From Coxiellaceae bacterium (lineage in GTDB: Bacteria; Pseudomonadota; Gammaproteobacteria; UBA9339), in contig JAISGM010000002.1 of NCBI GenBank assembly GCA_031263085.1, positions 1 through 38,155 on the forward strand: a stretch of 38,155 nt of DNA, read 5' to 3'. Positions 1 to 8,744 of this stretch are shown here, one piece after another (the first letter of the stretch is position 1; each line of letters starts with the position of its first letter). Below the pieces are notes generated by a model. That model saw nothing but the letters and a program-made list of their open reading frames with translations, was not told the origin of the DNA and ran no database searches. The translations under genes were made by a program, and so were the position numbers.

Positions 1-107
1 CTTTATCCTTACGTCGTTTTATCAGACCTATATTTAGAATTATCAAACAAGATAATTGGGAACTTAAAAATTGGGATCGTTGTCAAGAGAAGAAAAAAGA
101 TTCTTGA
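1..107 (+). CDS. C-terminal fragment of an unidentified protein (partial)
   Basis: An open frame entering from the left edge (first full codon at 3) ends at TGA 105-107. It encodes about 34 residues rich in Arg, Lys and Trp, with a charged tail. Family not recognised. Frame 1 is also open, to 144, so the reading frame is a judgement: I prefer frame 3 for its tryptophans and charged, protein-like composition. The neighbouring glycosyltransferase suggests it may belong to a polysaccharide cluster, but nothing in the fragment shows this. Confidence 0.35.
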   Translation, partial: LSLRRFIRPIFRIIKQDNWELKNWDRCQEKKKDS

Positions 108-246
108 TTACAATTTTATATGTTATTTTGTTATCGATTTTTAAAGTGTTATTAGTAAACAGTTATGTTAGAAATTGTTCGTATATTATGATAGTTACTA
201 CTTTATAGGTAAATTAATAAAAAATACAATAGCTGGAGGTTAAATA

Positions 247-1446
247 TTGAAGAATAAAATTCTAGTTTTCTCTGATCACTATTTACCTAGTTATGATGGA
301 TCAGCAAAAACATTATTTGGTATAATCAAATTATTATCCGAAGAGAATGATTTTTATATTGTTACTAGAGATAGAAACTATATCGTTAAAGAGGACACTT
401 CATGTTTAAATATTAAATGTAATGATGATTGGATTTTAGTTGAATGTTCAAATGTTTTGTATTTAGCCTCAAATGAAATTAAGTTACATAGAATGTATAA
501 TATTATTAAAGCTCAGAGATGGGATAAAATTTATCTTAATAGTTTTTTTTCTAAGGAGTTTTCCATATACATTATTTTATTAGTAAAGTTAATGCGTAAT
601 AAAATTCCAATTTTATTGTCTCCAAAAGGAGTATTCCATCCAGGAACTTTGTCTTCTAAGGGGATATTCCATCCAGGAACTTTGTTAATAAAATCAATAA
701 AAAAACATGTATATATATGGTTTGCTAAGTTATTCAGATTGTATAAGAATGTGATATGGCATTGTACCGATAATTTTGAATTATTATATGTAAGGAGAAT
801 TTTCGGTGAAAGCATAAAATACAAAATTGCCAGAGATCCAGTATTAGTAACCGGACATCCCCCCCCTTGTTTAATTAACAAAGAAAGTGGAATGTTGCGT
901 GTTTTATTTCTATCTAGAATTTCTAGCAAGAAAAACTTAAATATTTGTTTAAATGTTTTTGGTAAATTGGAGGATAATTTAAAACGAAATATTGTTTTTG
1001 ATATTTTTGGTCCAATTTCAACAAACGAAGATCGAAGTTATTGGAATTTTTGTCAGTCTTTAATTTCTCTAATTCCTAAAAATATTAGAATTAGATATTG
1101 TGGCGAAATAGCTCACAAACTTGTTTATGATACACTTTCTAAGTATCATTTACTTTTTTTGCCTACATCTGGAGAAAATTTTTGTCATGTAGTATTTGAA
1201 TCATTTTTGATGGGGCGTCCAGTATTAATTGGTAATGATACCCCATGGAGAAATTTAATGACGAAAGAACTTGGTGCTGATATAGATCCATATGATGTCG
1301 ATAGCTTCGTTAGAGAAATTAACAGATTTATTAATATGAATCAGTCAGATTTTACTAGAATATCTAAAAAATGCTACGATTACGCTGTTTCTATTAGTAA
1401 TGAGGATGAGCAAAAAGAGGTTATAAAAAAATTATTTATATTGTAG
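247..1446 (+). CDS. Family 4 glycosyltransferase (GT-B fold)
   Basis: Probable retaining glycosyltransferase that moves a sugar from a nucleotide donor onto a surface glycan at the cytoplasmic face. The N-terminus (KILVFSDHYLPSYDGSAKT) is the usual GT4 opening with a GSA-type loop. The second Rossmann half starts near residue 217 (LRVLFLSRIS) and carries the donor-site stretch SGENFCHVVFESF followed by GRPVLIGNDTPWRNL, typical of LPS and capsule GT4 enzymes. The start is TTG, chosen because a strong GGAGGT lies 7 bases upstream (235-240). At 399 residues it is full length. Two oddities: an 11-residue tandem duplication near residues 125-146, and a C8 tract encoding Pro-Pro-Pro near residue 206 that could switch the gene by slippage. 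Acceptor and sugar cannot be told from sequence. It faces nrdJ tail to tail. Confidence 0.85.
   Translation: MKNKILVFSDHYLPSYDGSAKTLFGIIKLLSEENDFYIVTRDRNYIVKEDTSCLNIKCNDDWILVECSNVLYLASNEIKLHRMYNIIKAQRWDKIYLNSFFSKEFSIYIILLVKLMRNKIPILLSPKGVFHPGTLSSKGIFHPGTLLIKSIKKHVYIWFAKLFRLYKNVIWHCTDNFELLYVRRIFGESIKYKIARDPVLVTGHPPPCLINKESGMLRVLFLSRISSKKNLNICLNVFGKLEDNLKRNIVFDIFGPISTNEDRSYWNFCQSLISLIPKNIRIRYCGEIAHKLVYDTLSKYHLLFLPTSGENFCHVVFESFLMGRPVLIGNDTPWRNLMTKELGADIDPYDVDSFVREINRFINMNQSDFTRISKKCYDYAVSISNEDEQKEVIKKLFIL
619..684 (+). repeat. 33-bp in-frame tandem duplication inside the glycosyltransferase gene
   Basis: Units 619-651 and 652-684 match at 28 of 33 positions and end in 18 identical bases. They encode SPKGVFHPGTL and SSKGIFHPGTL. 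Relatives of this GT4 group carry one such S-P-(K/R)-G motif, so one unit looks like an insertion that keeps the frame. Confidence 0.85.
859..866 (+). repeat. C8 homopolymer in the coding sequence (possible phase-variation tract)
   Basis: Eight consecutive C bases in a strongly AT-rich gene, read as CCC CCC CCT (Pro-Pro-Pro) after His-204. Gain or loss of one base would shift the frame halfway through the enzyme. As written, the frame is open (ON). Confidence 0.8.
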
Positions 1447-1518
1447 ATATTTTATACATTCACCAATAAACAATTTTATTATTATGGCATTATTTTATGC
1501 TTATGTGGAACGCAAAAT

Positions 1519-4500
1519 TTAACTACAACCTGTTGTTTCTCCACAAGTTACACACTTCAGACATGCACCATTTCGTACCAAGGTAAATTGATGACAGTTA
1601 GAACACTGTTCTCCTACATAACCCTTAATTTTTGCGTTGGTGATTATATCGTTATGATATAGTTTTTGTTCAACAGGTGTTAAATTGGTTGAAATTAATT
1701 TTTCTGGATTAGAATTGAGAGATTGTTTATTACTTGTTTCTAGTAAATTTCCTGAATTAACATGAGCAAGATCATGACGATTTAAATATGCTATAGCCAA
1801 TTCTCTAAATACGTAATCTATCACGGAAGTAGCCATTTTAATGCGATTATTACCTTGAACAATACCACTAGGTTCAAATTTGGTAAAAACAAAAGCCTCA
1901 ACGAATTCTTCAAGAGGCACACCATATTGTAAACCCAAAGACACGGCGATCGCAAAACAATTCATCAAGGATCTAAATGCAGCTCCTTCACGGTGCATGT
2001 CTAAAAATATTTCACCTAATTCTCCATTTTCATATTCTCCAGTCCTTAAATAGATAGTATTGCCAACAATCTTAGCTTTCTGAGTATAACCACCACGACG
2101 ATTTGGTAAGCGATGTCTTTTTGCGAAATAACTATTTTTTTCTACCACATAAGATACATCGTTATTTAGATTTAATGATTCGAAAATAGTGTTGCTAAGC
2201 GCTTGGCTTAATTTTGAGTTATCACGATAAATAGCAATAGCTTTAATACCTAATTTCCACGAGAGTAAGTAAGCTTGTTTAATATCTTCAATTGTAGCTT
2301 CACAAGCCATATTAATAGTTTTTGAGATTGCACCACTAAGAAATGATTGAGCTGCTGCCATCATATAAATATGAGATTCATATGATAAGTAACGTTGGCC
2401 ATAACGTCCGCATTTATTGGCGCAATCAAAAACTGACAAATGTTCATCTAGAATATGTGGAGCTCCTTCAATGGTCATACTGCCACAAATATGCTTATTT
2501 GTTTCTTGAATTTGTGTGGTAGTAAATCCAAGTTCAATTAGAAGATTAAATCCTGGATTTAATAATTTCTTTTCATCTATTTTTAGTACAGATGTTAATG
2601 TTTCTTTACTGAAGATCAAATGATTGATAACAAGATTAATATCAAATGCTGATGGCAATAAGCTTTCTAATTTAGAAAGCATCTCGTTGGTAAAGCCTTT
2701 GGAGCGTAAGTTATCAGTATTAATGTACGGACATTCTTTGAAAGATCTAGTACCATTAAGATAAATAAGTATATCGTTGATTTGTTTGACATTATATCCT
2801 AATTTTTTAAGAGCAATAGGAACTGATTGATTAGTTATTTTAAAATAACCACCGCCAGCAAGTTTTTTGAATTTTACTAAAGCAAAATCAGGTTCAATTC
2901 CCGTTGTATCACAATCCATCAGAAGACCAATAGTTCCTGTGGGAGCGAGTACAGTATGCTGCGCGTTGCGATATCCATATTGATTGCCAAGTTCTATTGC
3001 CTGATCTGCAATTCGGCGTGCTTGATGTAGTAAATAATCTGGACAATAATTATGATCAATACATAAAGGTTTAATGTGTAATTCTTCAAAAACATTGTTA
3101 TGATCAAAAAGCGCTTGATAATGATTATGCACCACTTTTGACATAGCATAGCGATTACTACTATATTTAGTAAATGGACCATGTTCTTTTGCCATTTCTG
3201 CTGAAGTAGCAAGTGAGGTAAAATGCATAATTGCAGTAATAGCTCCGCAGATTGCAATACCTCTTTTAGAATCATAGGGAATTCCATTTCTCATTAAGTA
3301 TGCTCCTAAATTTGCATACCCTAGTCCCAGTGTTCGGAATTCGTAAGAAAGTTTAGCAATGGTGTAACTAGGAAATTGCGCCATAACAATGCTAATTTCT
3401 AAAGTTAGAGTCCAAAGACGAACTGCATGTTTAAATAAATCTACAGTTAATTCACCATTATTATTCATAAATTTAATTAAATTAAGCGAAGCTAGGTTAC
3501 AAGCCGTATCATCTAAAAAATTATATTCAGAACAAGGATTTGAGGCATTAATTCGTCCATTTTCAGGACAGGTGTGCCAATCATTAATAGTAGTATCAAA
3601 CTGTATTCCGGGATCAGCACAAGACCATGAAGCATAACTAATTTGATCAAATAAATTTCGCGCTTTTATAGTTTTACACGGTTTGGATTTTCTTTTTTCA
3701 TGCATAGCTTTTATAATTTCTGTCCTCCAATATAAATTCCAATCACCGTCATTTAATATTGCTTGCATAAACTCATTACTAGCTCGTACTGAATTATTGG
3801 AATTTTGTCCGGAAACAGTATTATAAGCATCACTTTGCCAATCAATATTAAATTCTGGAAAATTAATAGAGTGTTTTCCTTGCTTATAGAGTTCAATAGA
3901 TCGTAGAATGTAATTTAAAGGAATGTTAACGCACTGAGCGCTAATGATAGCTTGTTTCAAACTATCATTTTTTCTAGGATCAATACTATCTGCGAATGAT
4001 AATTTTGACTCTAAACAAGATTGAATAATTTTATTTAAGTGGTAATTATTTAGTTTCGAGCCAGTTGCTAAAGATGCTACTTTTTGTTCTTCTAATACTT
4101 TCCAAGCAATAAATTCTTCGATATCTGGATGATCTAAATCTAATACTACCATCTTGGCAGCTCTTCTGGTAGTACCACCAGATTTAATCGATCCTGCAGC
4201 ACGATCACCGATTTTCAAAAATGACATTAAACCAGAAGATTCACCGCCACCGCTTAAAGGCTCTCCTGATCCCCGTAATTTTGAAAAATTAGTCCCAGTA
4301 CCAGAGCCATATTTAAACAAGCGAGCCTCTTTTAACCACATATCCATGATACCATCAGCGCCTACTAGATCATCCTTAACAGATAGAATGAAGCAGGCGT
4401 GCGGCTGTGGTCTACTGTAAGCATCTGTAGATTTTTTTATTTCACCGGTATTATTATCAGCGTAATAATGTCCTTGTTCGGAACCAGTAATACCATATGC

Positions 4501-4989
4501 CCAATTTAATCCAGTATTAAACCACTGCGGGGAATTAGGTGCAGCCATTTGATTAAGCAACATAAATATCATTTCGTTATAGTAAGATTTTGCATCATCT
4601 TCAGAATTAAAGTAATTATGACGCCATCCCCAATAAGTCCATGTTCCCGCTAGACGATGACATACCTCTTTTATGCTTGTCTCTCCACGATATTGTTTAT
4701 CTGGAGGCAGTTTAGCTAATTCTCTATTATCTGCTTCAGAACGTTGTAACCAATTAGGTACATTATTTTCAGATACTTTTTTAATTTTGACTGGTATTCC
4801 GCTTCTACGAAAGTATTTCTGCGCAATAATATCAGTAGCCATCTGAGACCAAAATTCTGGAATTTCTAAATTATTAATATAGTAATTTTCAATGCTATCT
4901 TGATCTTTGATTTTAGATGAACGTTTTACAAATTTAATTGCTGTAAATGGATCATTATGTGAGCCAGTAAAAAGACGTTCTATTTTCAT
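1519..4989 (-). CDS. nrdJ: Adenosylcobalamin-dependent (class II) ribonucleotide reductase
   Basis: Reduces ribonucleotides to deoxyribonucleotides using a thiyl radical made from adenosylcobalamin, so it needs neither oxygen nor an iron subunit. The active-site set is visible: redox Cys-199 (PHACF), then [14 protein letters not shown] at 484-497, giving Asn-484, thiyl Cys-486, Glu-488 and partner Cys-497 with the family's 11-residue spacing. [17 protein letters not shown] and [17 protein letters not shown] are further family signatures. The C-terminus is a cysteine-rich zinc-ribbon tail (CSNC...CLKCVTCG...C) that shuttles electrons. At 1156 residues it is near the usual length of the large NrdJ form. 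ATG start with AGGAT upstream. It lies 149 bp after nusB with its own promoter region and NrdR boxes. No class I or III reductase is in the window, so dependence on B12 is possible but not shown. Confidence 0.97.
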   Translation of the reverse strand: MKIERLFTGSHNDPFTAIKFVKRSSKIKDQDSIENYYINNLEIPEFWSQMATDIIAQKYFRRSGIPVKIKKVSENNVPNWLQRSEADNRELAKLPPDKQYRGETSIKEVCHRLAGTWTYWGWRHNYFNSEDDAKSYYNEMIFMLLNQMAAPNSPQWFNTGLNWAYGITGSEQGHYYADNNTGEIKKSTDAYSRPQPHACFILSVKDDLVGADGIMDMWLKEARLFKYGSGTGTNFSKLRGSGEPLSGGGESSGLMSFLKIGDRAAGSIKSGGTTRRAAKMVVLDLDHPDIEEFIAWKVLEEQKVASLATGSKLNNYHLNKIIQSCLESKLSFADSIDPRKNDSLKQAIISAQCVNIPLNYILRSIELYKQGKHSINFPEFNIDWQSDAYNTVSGQNSNNSVRASNEFMQAILNDGDWNLYWRTEIIKAMHEKRKSKPCKTIKARNLFDQISYASWSCADPGIQFDTTINDWHTCPENGRINASNPCSEYNFLDDTACNLASLNLIKFMNNNGELTVDLFKHAVRLWTLTLEISIVMAQFPSYTIAKLSYEFRTLGLGYANLGAYLMRNGIPYDSKRGIAICGAITAIMHFTSLATSAEMAKEHGPFTKYSSNRYAMSKVVHNHYQALFDHNNVFEELHIKPLCIDHNYCPDYLLHQARRIADQAIELGNQYGYRNAQHTVLAPTGTIGLLMDCDTTGIEPDFALVKFKKLAGGGYFKITNQSVPIALKKLGYNVKQINDILIYLNGTRSFKECPYINTDNLRSKGFTNEMLSKLESLLPSAFDINLVINHLIFSKETLTSVLKIDEKKLLNPGFNLLIELGFTTTQIQETNKHICGSMTIEGAPHILDEHLSVFDCANKCGRYGQRYLSYESHIYMMAAAQSFLSGAISKTINMACEATIEDIKQAYLLSWKLGIKAIAIYRDNSKLSQALSNTIFESLNLNNDVSYVVEKNSYFAKRHRLPNRRGGYTQKAKIVGNTIYLRTGEYENGELGEIFLDMHREGAAFRSLMNCFAIAVSLGLQYGVPLEEFVEAFVFTKFEPSGIVQGNNRIKMATSVIDYVFRELAIAYLNRHDLAHVNSGNLLETSNKQSLNSNPEKLISTNLTPVEQKLYHNDIITNAKIKGYVGEQCSNCHQFTLVRNGACLKCVTCGETTGCS

Positions 4990-5012
4990 AGAGTTATCCT
5001 AAAAATTATTAG

Positions 5013-5060
5013 ATACATCATATAGTATATAAGACTAATAAAAAATACAATATATAGCAG
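5013..5060 (-). promoter_or_regulatory. Pair of NrdR boxes over the nrdJ promoter
   Basis: On the minus strand, CTGCTATATATTGTAT (5060-5045) and ATACTATATGATGTAT (5028-5013) resemble the NrdR consensus acaCwAtATcTwGtgt, matching 11 and 12 of 16 positions. The 10-base core is 9/10 in the first. Start-to-start spacing is 32 bp, about three helical turns, as in known NrdR pairs. A possible -35 (TTGTAT, 5050-5045) and -10 (TACTAT, 5027-5022), 17 bp apart, fall inside the two boxes, so bound NrdR would cover the promoter. An alternative -35 is TTGTCA (5074-5069). Confidence 0.7.
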
Positions 5061-5138
5061 AGAAAATTTGACAATCGATAGATTCATCGATTTTAAAAAA
5101 TTAACTAATAAATTAAAAATATTCTAGCGATTTGATTT

Positions 5139-5543
5139 CTAACGTAAATTATGTGCTATCTTGTCTAAGACGCCATTAATATATTTATATCCTTCGCTTG
5201 ATCCAAAAATTTTAGTTAACTCCAAAGCTTCATTAATAATGACTTTATACGGAACTTCCAATTGGTATTTTAATTCATAAGTTGCTAAACGTAATACCGC
5301 GAGTTCTACAAAATCTAATGCGTCTAATTTACGATCAAGATAAGGAGTTATAATTTCATCAATAATTTTTGCGTTGGTAATAATACCATTTAGTAAATTG
5401 TGAAAATACTTGCTATCGATTTTTTTGTTATTAAACTGTTTCTTGATATTATCTTCAGATTCGGTTGTCAATTGCCATTGATAAATTGCTTGGAGAGCTA
5501 AAGAACGAGTTTTACGACGAATACTTGGTTTAATTTTTTTCAT
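5139..5543 (-). CDS. nusB: Transcription antitermination factor NusB
   Basis: All-alpha RNA-binding protein that with NusE (ribosomal protein S10) binds boxA RNA and helps assemble the rRNA antitermination complex. At 134 residues it is normal length. Recognisable stretches are [18 protein letters not shown] at the N-terminus and the C-terminal bundle around [32 protein letters not shown] and [12 protein letters not shown]. The ATG at 5543 lies inside the end of nrdR (14-bp overlap), indicating translational coupling in a waaF-nrdR-nusB run. In many gammaproteobacteria nusB follows ribH, so the neighbourhood here is rearranged. Two likely partners, NusA and SuhB, are also in this window. Confidence 0.96.
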   Translation of the reverse strand: MKKIKPSIRRKTRSLALQAIYQWQLTTESEDNIKKQFNNKKIDSKYFHNLLNGIITNAKIIDEIITPYLDRKLDALDFVELAVLRLATYELKYQLEVPYKVIINEALELTKIFGSSEGYKYINGVLDKIAHNLR

Positions 5544-6021
5544 AAAAAATAGTTTGTTTTTTTGTTTGTCTAGTCCGCTGTAATTTTTTTATTTCAGTAT
5601 TGAAGGCCTCAACATCTTGGAAACTACGATAAATTGATGCAAACCTGACATAAGCAACCTGATCAATTTTTTTTAATTCTCCAATTACTATTTCACCAAT
5701 AACTTGTGAGGTAATCTCTCGTTCTCCAGTAGTATGTAGTTTGTGGATAATTCGTTGTATTGCTTCTTCGAATTGTTCAGTGCTTATTGGGCGTTTTTGC
5801 AATGCGTGTCTCATACCTTGTCGCAATTTCTCCTCATCAAAAGGTTGGCGTACTTGATTACGTTTGATTATTCGCGGCATAATAAGCTCTGCTACTTCGT
5901 ATGTAGTGAAGCGTTCATTACAAGAGGTACATTCACGTCTTCTTCGCACCTGTTTCCCTTCGCCAACTAAACGAGAATCAATTACCTTAGTATCACTTTT
6001 ACTGCAAAAAGGACAATACAT
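5530..6021 (-). CDS. nrdR: Ribonucleotide reductase transcriptional repressor NrdR
   Basis: Nucleotide-sensing repressor of ribonucleotide reductase genes; binds paired NrdR boxes when loaded with ATP/dATP. The N-terminal zinc ribbon has CPFC at residues 3-6 and CTSC at 31-34, with the basic DNA-contact segment RRRREC. The ATP-cone domain covers about 45-140 ([19 protein letters not shown] through [11 protein letters not shown]). At 163 residues it is slightly longer than usual, ending in a Lys/Gln/Arg-rich tail. The start ATG lies 2 bases after the waaF stop and the end overlaps nusB. Its likely target nrdJ is two genes downstream with a matching pair of boxes, so regulator and target are linked. 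Confidence 0.97.
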   Translation of the reverse strand: MYCPFCSKSDTKVIDSRLVGEGKQVRRRRECTSCNERFTTYEVAELIMPRIIKRNQVRQPFDEEKLRQGMRHALQKRPISTEQFEEAIQRIIHKLHTTGEREITSQVIGEIVIGELKKIDQVAYVRFASIYRSFQDVEAFNTEIKKLQRTRQTKKQTIFYEKN

Positions 6022-6023
6022 AT

Positions 6024-7052
6024 TTAATTTCTATCGGTAGTTATTATATTATTAATGGCCTGTAGCGCCATATCAGGTTTTAAATCATGCATACAGCGAT
6101 TAAACTGCAAAGGACACCACCGTTTCCTGCAGGGACTACAAGGTAAATTTAAATAAAGTATTTTGAATTTATTAATCGAAAGTGGCGGAGCAAATTCCGG
6201 AGAAGTTGGACCATAAATTGCAACCAGTGGTTTACTTAATGCTGCCGATATATGCATTAAACCAGAATCATTAGCTAATACCCCATTCGCTAATGATAAG
6301 AGATCAATTGCTTCTCCTAAATCAATTTTGCCAGTTAAATCTAAACAAACATTATGACATTTTTCCTGAATCTTTTGAGCTAATATTTGCTCCATATTGC
6401 TACCAAAAATCCATATTTCCCATCCCTCATTTTTTTTAATCTGAGCAATTTTGGCGAAATAATCGGTAGGCCACCTTTTAGCATCACCAAAAGATGATCC
6501 AGGACAGATTGCAAGAATTGGTTTATTAGATAATAATATATTCAAACGTTTCAGCGTAGCATCTCTCAATGAAGTAGATATTTGTAATTTCGGTAATAAA
6601 AAATTTCTGATTTCGTTCTTTTCATATCCTAAGGTGACATATTGCTCTATCATCGATAGAGTTTTTTTAGTAGTACATTTCATGTGATTCACTAAAAAAT
6701 ATCGCATTTCACCGCGCCATCCGATCCTATGAGTTATTCCTGCAAAAAAAGGTATTAATGCTGATTTAAAGGAATTAGGTAAAATATAGGCATGGGTATA
6801 GAAATTATTACGTAAACTTCTAGCGATTTTGAATCTTGTAATCAACCTTAACTCTCCGTGTTTAAAGGGGGAAATTAAGCAATTATCTACTTCAGGCATT
6901 CTTCGTAAAATTGGATGGAGAAAAGATGAAATAAAAACGTCGATCAAACATCCTGGATCTTTCGCTTTAATTAATCGCAACAATGCTTGAGATATTACCA
7001 AATCACCTACCCAAGAAGGAGCAATTACCAAAACTTTCTTACAATAATTCAT
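6024..7052 (-). CDS. waaF: LPS heptosyltransferase II (GT9)
   Basis: Transfers the second L-glycero-D-manno-heptose onto the inner core of lipopolysaccharide at the cytoplasmic face of the inner membrane. The N-terminal motif [17 protein letters not shown] is the GT9 acceptor-side signature with the catalytic Asp. [12 protein letters not shown] is typical of WaaF rather than WaaC. The donor domain has [17 protein letters not shown] and [18 protein letters not shown] chose ATG 7052, giving [14 protein letters not shown], because it best fits family N-termini. An upstream TTG at 7067, with AGG 9 bases before it, would add five residues. First gene of the waaF-nrdR-nusB run. Its presence implies a heptose-containing LPS core. 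Confidence 0.93.
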   Translation of the reverse strand: MNYCKKVLVIAPSWVGDLVISQALLRLIKAKDPGCLIDVFISSFLHPILRRMPEVDNCLISPFKHGELRLITRFKIARSLRNNFYTHAYILPNSFKSALIPFFAGITHRIGWRGEMRYFLVNHMKCTTKKTLSMIEQYVTLGYEKNEIRNFLLPKLQISTSLRDATLKRLNILLSNKPILAICPGSSFGDAKRWPTDYFAKIAQIKKNEGWEIWIFGSNMEQILAQKIQEKCHNVCLDLTGKIDLGEAIDLLSLANGVLANDSGLMHISAALSKPLVAIYGPTSPEFAPPLSINKFKILYLNLPCSPCRKRWCPLQFNRCMHDLKPDMALQAINNIITTDRN

Positions 7053-7070
7053 GGTATTAATCAACAAATG

Positions 7071-7102
7071 GACAAACCTATCTATAGGGTGTTTGTCTTT
7101 TT
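7071..7102. terminator. Hairpin between the OMP gene and waaF
   Basis: GACAAAC (7071-7077) and GTTTGTC (7091-7097) form a 7-bp stem with a 13-base loop, followed on the plus strand by TTTTT. No plus-strand gene precedes it. On the minus strand it lies between the OMP stop and the waaF start, without a clear U-run. It may be a weak OMP terminator or a waaF leader structure. Confidence 0.35.
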
Positions 7103-7122
7103 ATACAAAAAAATTATCTAAA

Positions 7123-7737
7123 TTAGAGGGTAATCTTGTATACAATTCCGAGAGCAAAAAAATCAGTAGTTGGTAGATCGCTAACAGGCATAGTTTTAGT
7201 ACAACCGATATCAATAGCTATGTTAGAAGCTAACCAATAGTTAATTCCCAAACCGCCAATTGGAACTAATTTACTATTAGCATTTTTGTCAGCAAAATGA
7301 CATCCGCATGGATGCAAGGAACTACGATGAATCCATGAAGCACCGCCTTTAGCATATAATCCAAAACAATAATTGATTGGCAAAGTGGCTTTCATTACCA
7401 AATCTACTCCATGTTGTAAAATATCCTGAGTATTACCATCTTCACTATTAAACTTTGGGTGCCCAAAATAATTATAACCCAATTCTGTAGAGATGTGTTG
7501 GTTAAAAGAGTAACCAAGATACCAACGAGTTGCAGGATTAGAGATATCATCATATCCGCTGTTGAGGTTAATATAATCAGATTCGTCATAATTAAGATTA
7601 GTAATACCAGCTTGACCCCCAAGATAAACTCCAGGATTAAAACCTGCAGCAGCAATATCTCTTTCAAAAAAACCACTGGCTAGTACTATATCACTTAAAC
7701 ATAGTATTATACCAATACTCAATAACCCCTTTCTCAT
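7123..7737 (-). CDS. OmpA-like outer membrane beta-barrel protein (OMP A)
   Basis: Secreted small barrel, probably eight-stranded. It has a signal peptide (MRKGLLSIGIILCLSDIVLA, then SG), a first strand with PGVYLGGQAG, and alternating polar/aromatic segments such as RWYLGYSFN, STELGYNYFG and FGLYAKGGASW, which recall the OmpA transmembrane domain. The C-terminus is FFALGIVYKITL. There is no OmpA peptidoglycan-binding domain. The frame is open from a GTG at 7746 with ATGs at 7743 and 7737. I chose 7737 because GGGGTG lies 6 bases before it and the signal peptide is then normal. It aligns throughout with the next gene upstream, so the two are paralogues. A Cys pair (HPCGCHF) in a loop is unusual for a barrel. 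Function beyond outer-membrane location is not known. Confidence 0.8.
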   Translation of the reverse strand: MRKGLLSIGIILCLSDIVLASGFFERDIAAAGFNPGVYLGGQAGITNLNYDESDYINLNSGYDDISNPATRWYLGYSFNQHISTELGYNYFGHPKFNSEDGNTQDILQHGVDLVMKATLPINYCFGLYAKGGASWIHRSSLHPCGCHFADKNANSKLVPIGGLGINYWLASNIAIDIGCTKTMPVSDLPTTDFFALGIVYKITL

Positions 7738-7811
7738 AATCATCACCCCAATTTAACATCGTCTAACAGTCTATACTAAGCATCGCAAAAATCAAGAAAA
7801 TTATAGGAACA

Positions 7812-7839
7812 AAAAAGGGACAGAAAACTGTCCCTTTTT
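7812..7839 (-). terminator. Rho-independent terminator of OMP B
   Basis: A 12-bp stem, AAAAAGGGACAG pairing with CTGTCCCTTTTT, with a 4-base loop. It starts 21 bp after the stop codon of the upstream barrel gene. The T-run is present on both strands, so it could act in both directions. Confidence 0.88.
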
Positions 7840-7860
7840 GAAGTTACGACCAAAACACAT

Positions 7861-8547
7861 TTAGACATTAAATTTATATCTTAAACCAAGCATAACAGCA
7901 TCAGCACCTGGCTGGTAATTACTGCTGCTAAACCTAGATCTACCATTAAAGTGTAACCATTCAACATTAGCCACAAAATTTGGGTTAACCATATAGTCTA
8001 AACCAGCACCATAAGTCAAACCTACATTTTTAGGATTTCTGTTAGGAATAGTCCTTCTGTTGTCGGTTTCATAAATCGAAACTAGATAACTAGTACCAAG
8101 TTTTGCATAAAGATCGAAATCATCAATAAGAGGAGCTTTAATTTTTCCCATCATATCGATTTCGCAAGTATACTTAATTCTAGTGTATTCTCTAAAGAAT
8201 TTTTTGTATTCTCTATCAACTTCAGCTAGAGGTTTGTTAAAAAAATGTGAATAACCACATTCTAAAGCAAGATATCTATTAATATCAAAACCTAAAAGTA
8301 TACGTGATACTGGACCATTATCTCTAGAAATCTGAACAATCTTCTTCTTGGTCGTATTCACAGAAGGAGTCTTGTCAATACTCTTCCAATCAGTTGTACC
8401 AAATCCTCCTTGGACACCGAGATAAAGACCAGTTTCCGGTGCAAAAGTACGGGACATCGGCATTTCTTCGGGAAGACCGTTAGCCAAGACTGTCGAACTT
8501 AAACTAAGTGCAGCAACTACATTTAAATACTTCTTCATAATAGCCAT
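7861..8547 (-). CDS. OmpA-like outer membrane beta-barrel protein (OMP B)
   Basis: Paralogue of the neighbouring barrel. Shared landmarks are PETGLYLGVQGGFG, RILLGFDINRYLALECGYSHF, DLYAKLGTSYL, LTYGAGLDYMVNPNF and a C-terminal strand ending GLRYKFNV with a late aromatic. The signal peptide is about residues 1-22 (ending STVLA, then NG). At 228 residues it is a bare eight-strand barrel. The start ATG 8547 has an excellent GAGGGG 4-5 bases upstream. It is probably well expressed, with a strong ribosome site, a strong terminator downstream, and a promoter-like repeat 46 bp upstream. The long charged loop near residues 50-75 is probably surface-exposed. Function is not determined. Confidence 0.85.
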   Translation of the reverse strand: MAIMKKYLNVVAALSLSSTVLANGLPEEMPMSRTFAPETGLYLGVQGGFGTTDWKSIDKTPSVNTTKKKIVQISRDNGPVSRILLGFDINRYLALECGYSHFFNKPLAEVDREYKKFFREYTRIKYTCEIDMMGKIKAPLIDDFDLYAKLGTSYLVSIYETDNRRTIPNRNPKNVGLTYGAGLDYMVNPNFVANVEWLHFNGRSRFSSSNYQPGADAVMLGLRYKFNV

Positions 8548-8592
8548 TTTCCCCTCTTTGTCAAAAAAAAATCAAATAAAAAAAACAACCTT

Positions 8593-8635
8593 GAACAGAA
8601 TATACGTTCTTTTTAAATAAAGCAACATTTATTTT
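8593..8635 (-). promoter_or_regulatory. Copy 1 of a 43-bp repeat; probable promoter/leader of OMP B
   Basis: Contains dyad GAAC-9-GTTC (8593-8609) and hairpin AAATAAA-gcaaca-TTTATTT (8615-8634). On the minus strand it offers TATATT (8604-8599) as a -10, preceded by TTGCTT at a short 15-base spacing, which would give a leader of about 43 nt. The match to copy 2 is 41 of 43. Confidence 0.55.
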
Positions 8636-8701
8636 AGAACATATCATCAATAATTAATATTCATTGATATTTTAACACAAGATACAAAACACTTTGAGTC
8701 C

Positions 8702-8744
8702 GGACAGAATATACGTCCTTTTTAAATAAAGCAACATTTATTTA
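8702..8744 (-). repeat. Copy 2 of the 43-bp repeat upstream of OMP B
   Basis: Lies 109 bp from copy 1 and is identical except for two bases. These turn GAAC/GTTC into GGAC/GTCC and so keep the dyad paired. The hairpin extends to TAAATAAA/TTTATTTA. Similarity continues a few bases beyond the unit (TAGAACAT versus TAGAGCAT). It may be a second promoter or operator copy, or the relic of a third tandem OMP gene. The rest of 8548-8967 has no gene I can support. Confidence 0.75.

Noticed and set aside
531-929. 132-residue frame on the minus strand inside the glycosyltransferase
   Set aside because: It lies wholly within a well-supported gene on the other strand and has no recognisable motif.
4154-4420. 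88-residue plus-strand frame opposite nrdJ
   Set aside because: Antisense shadow of a strongly conserved part of the reductase.
5073-5092. AATCGAT/ATCGATT inverted repeat after nusB as a terminator
   Set aside because: 7-bp AT-rich stem without a U-run in the nusB direction; too weak to call.
4990-5138. Cobalamin riboswitch upstream of the B12-dependent reductase
   Set aside because: The gap is only 149 bp and very AT-rich; I find no B12-box-like sequence, and the space is taken by the NrdR boxes.
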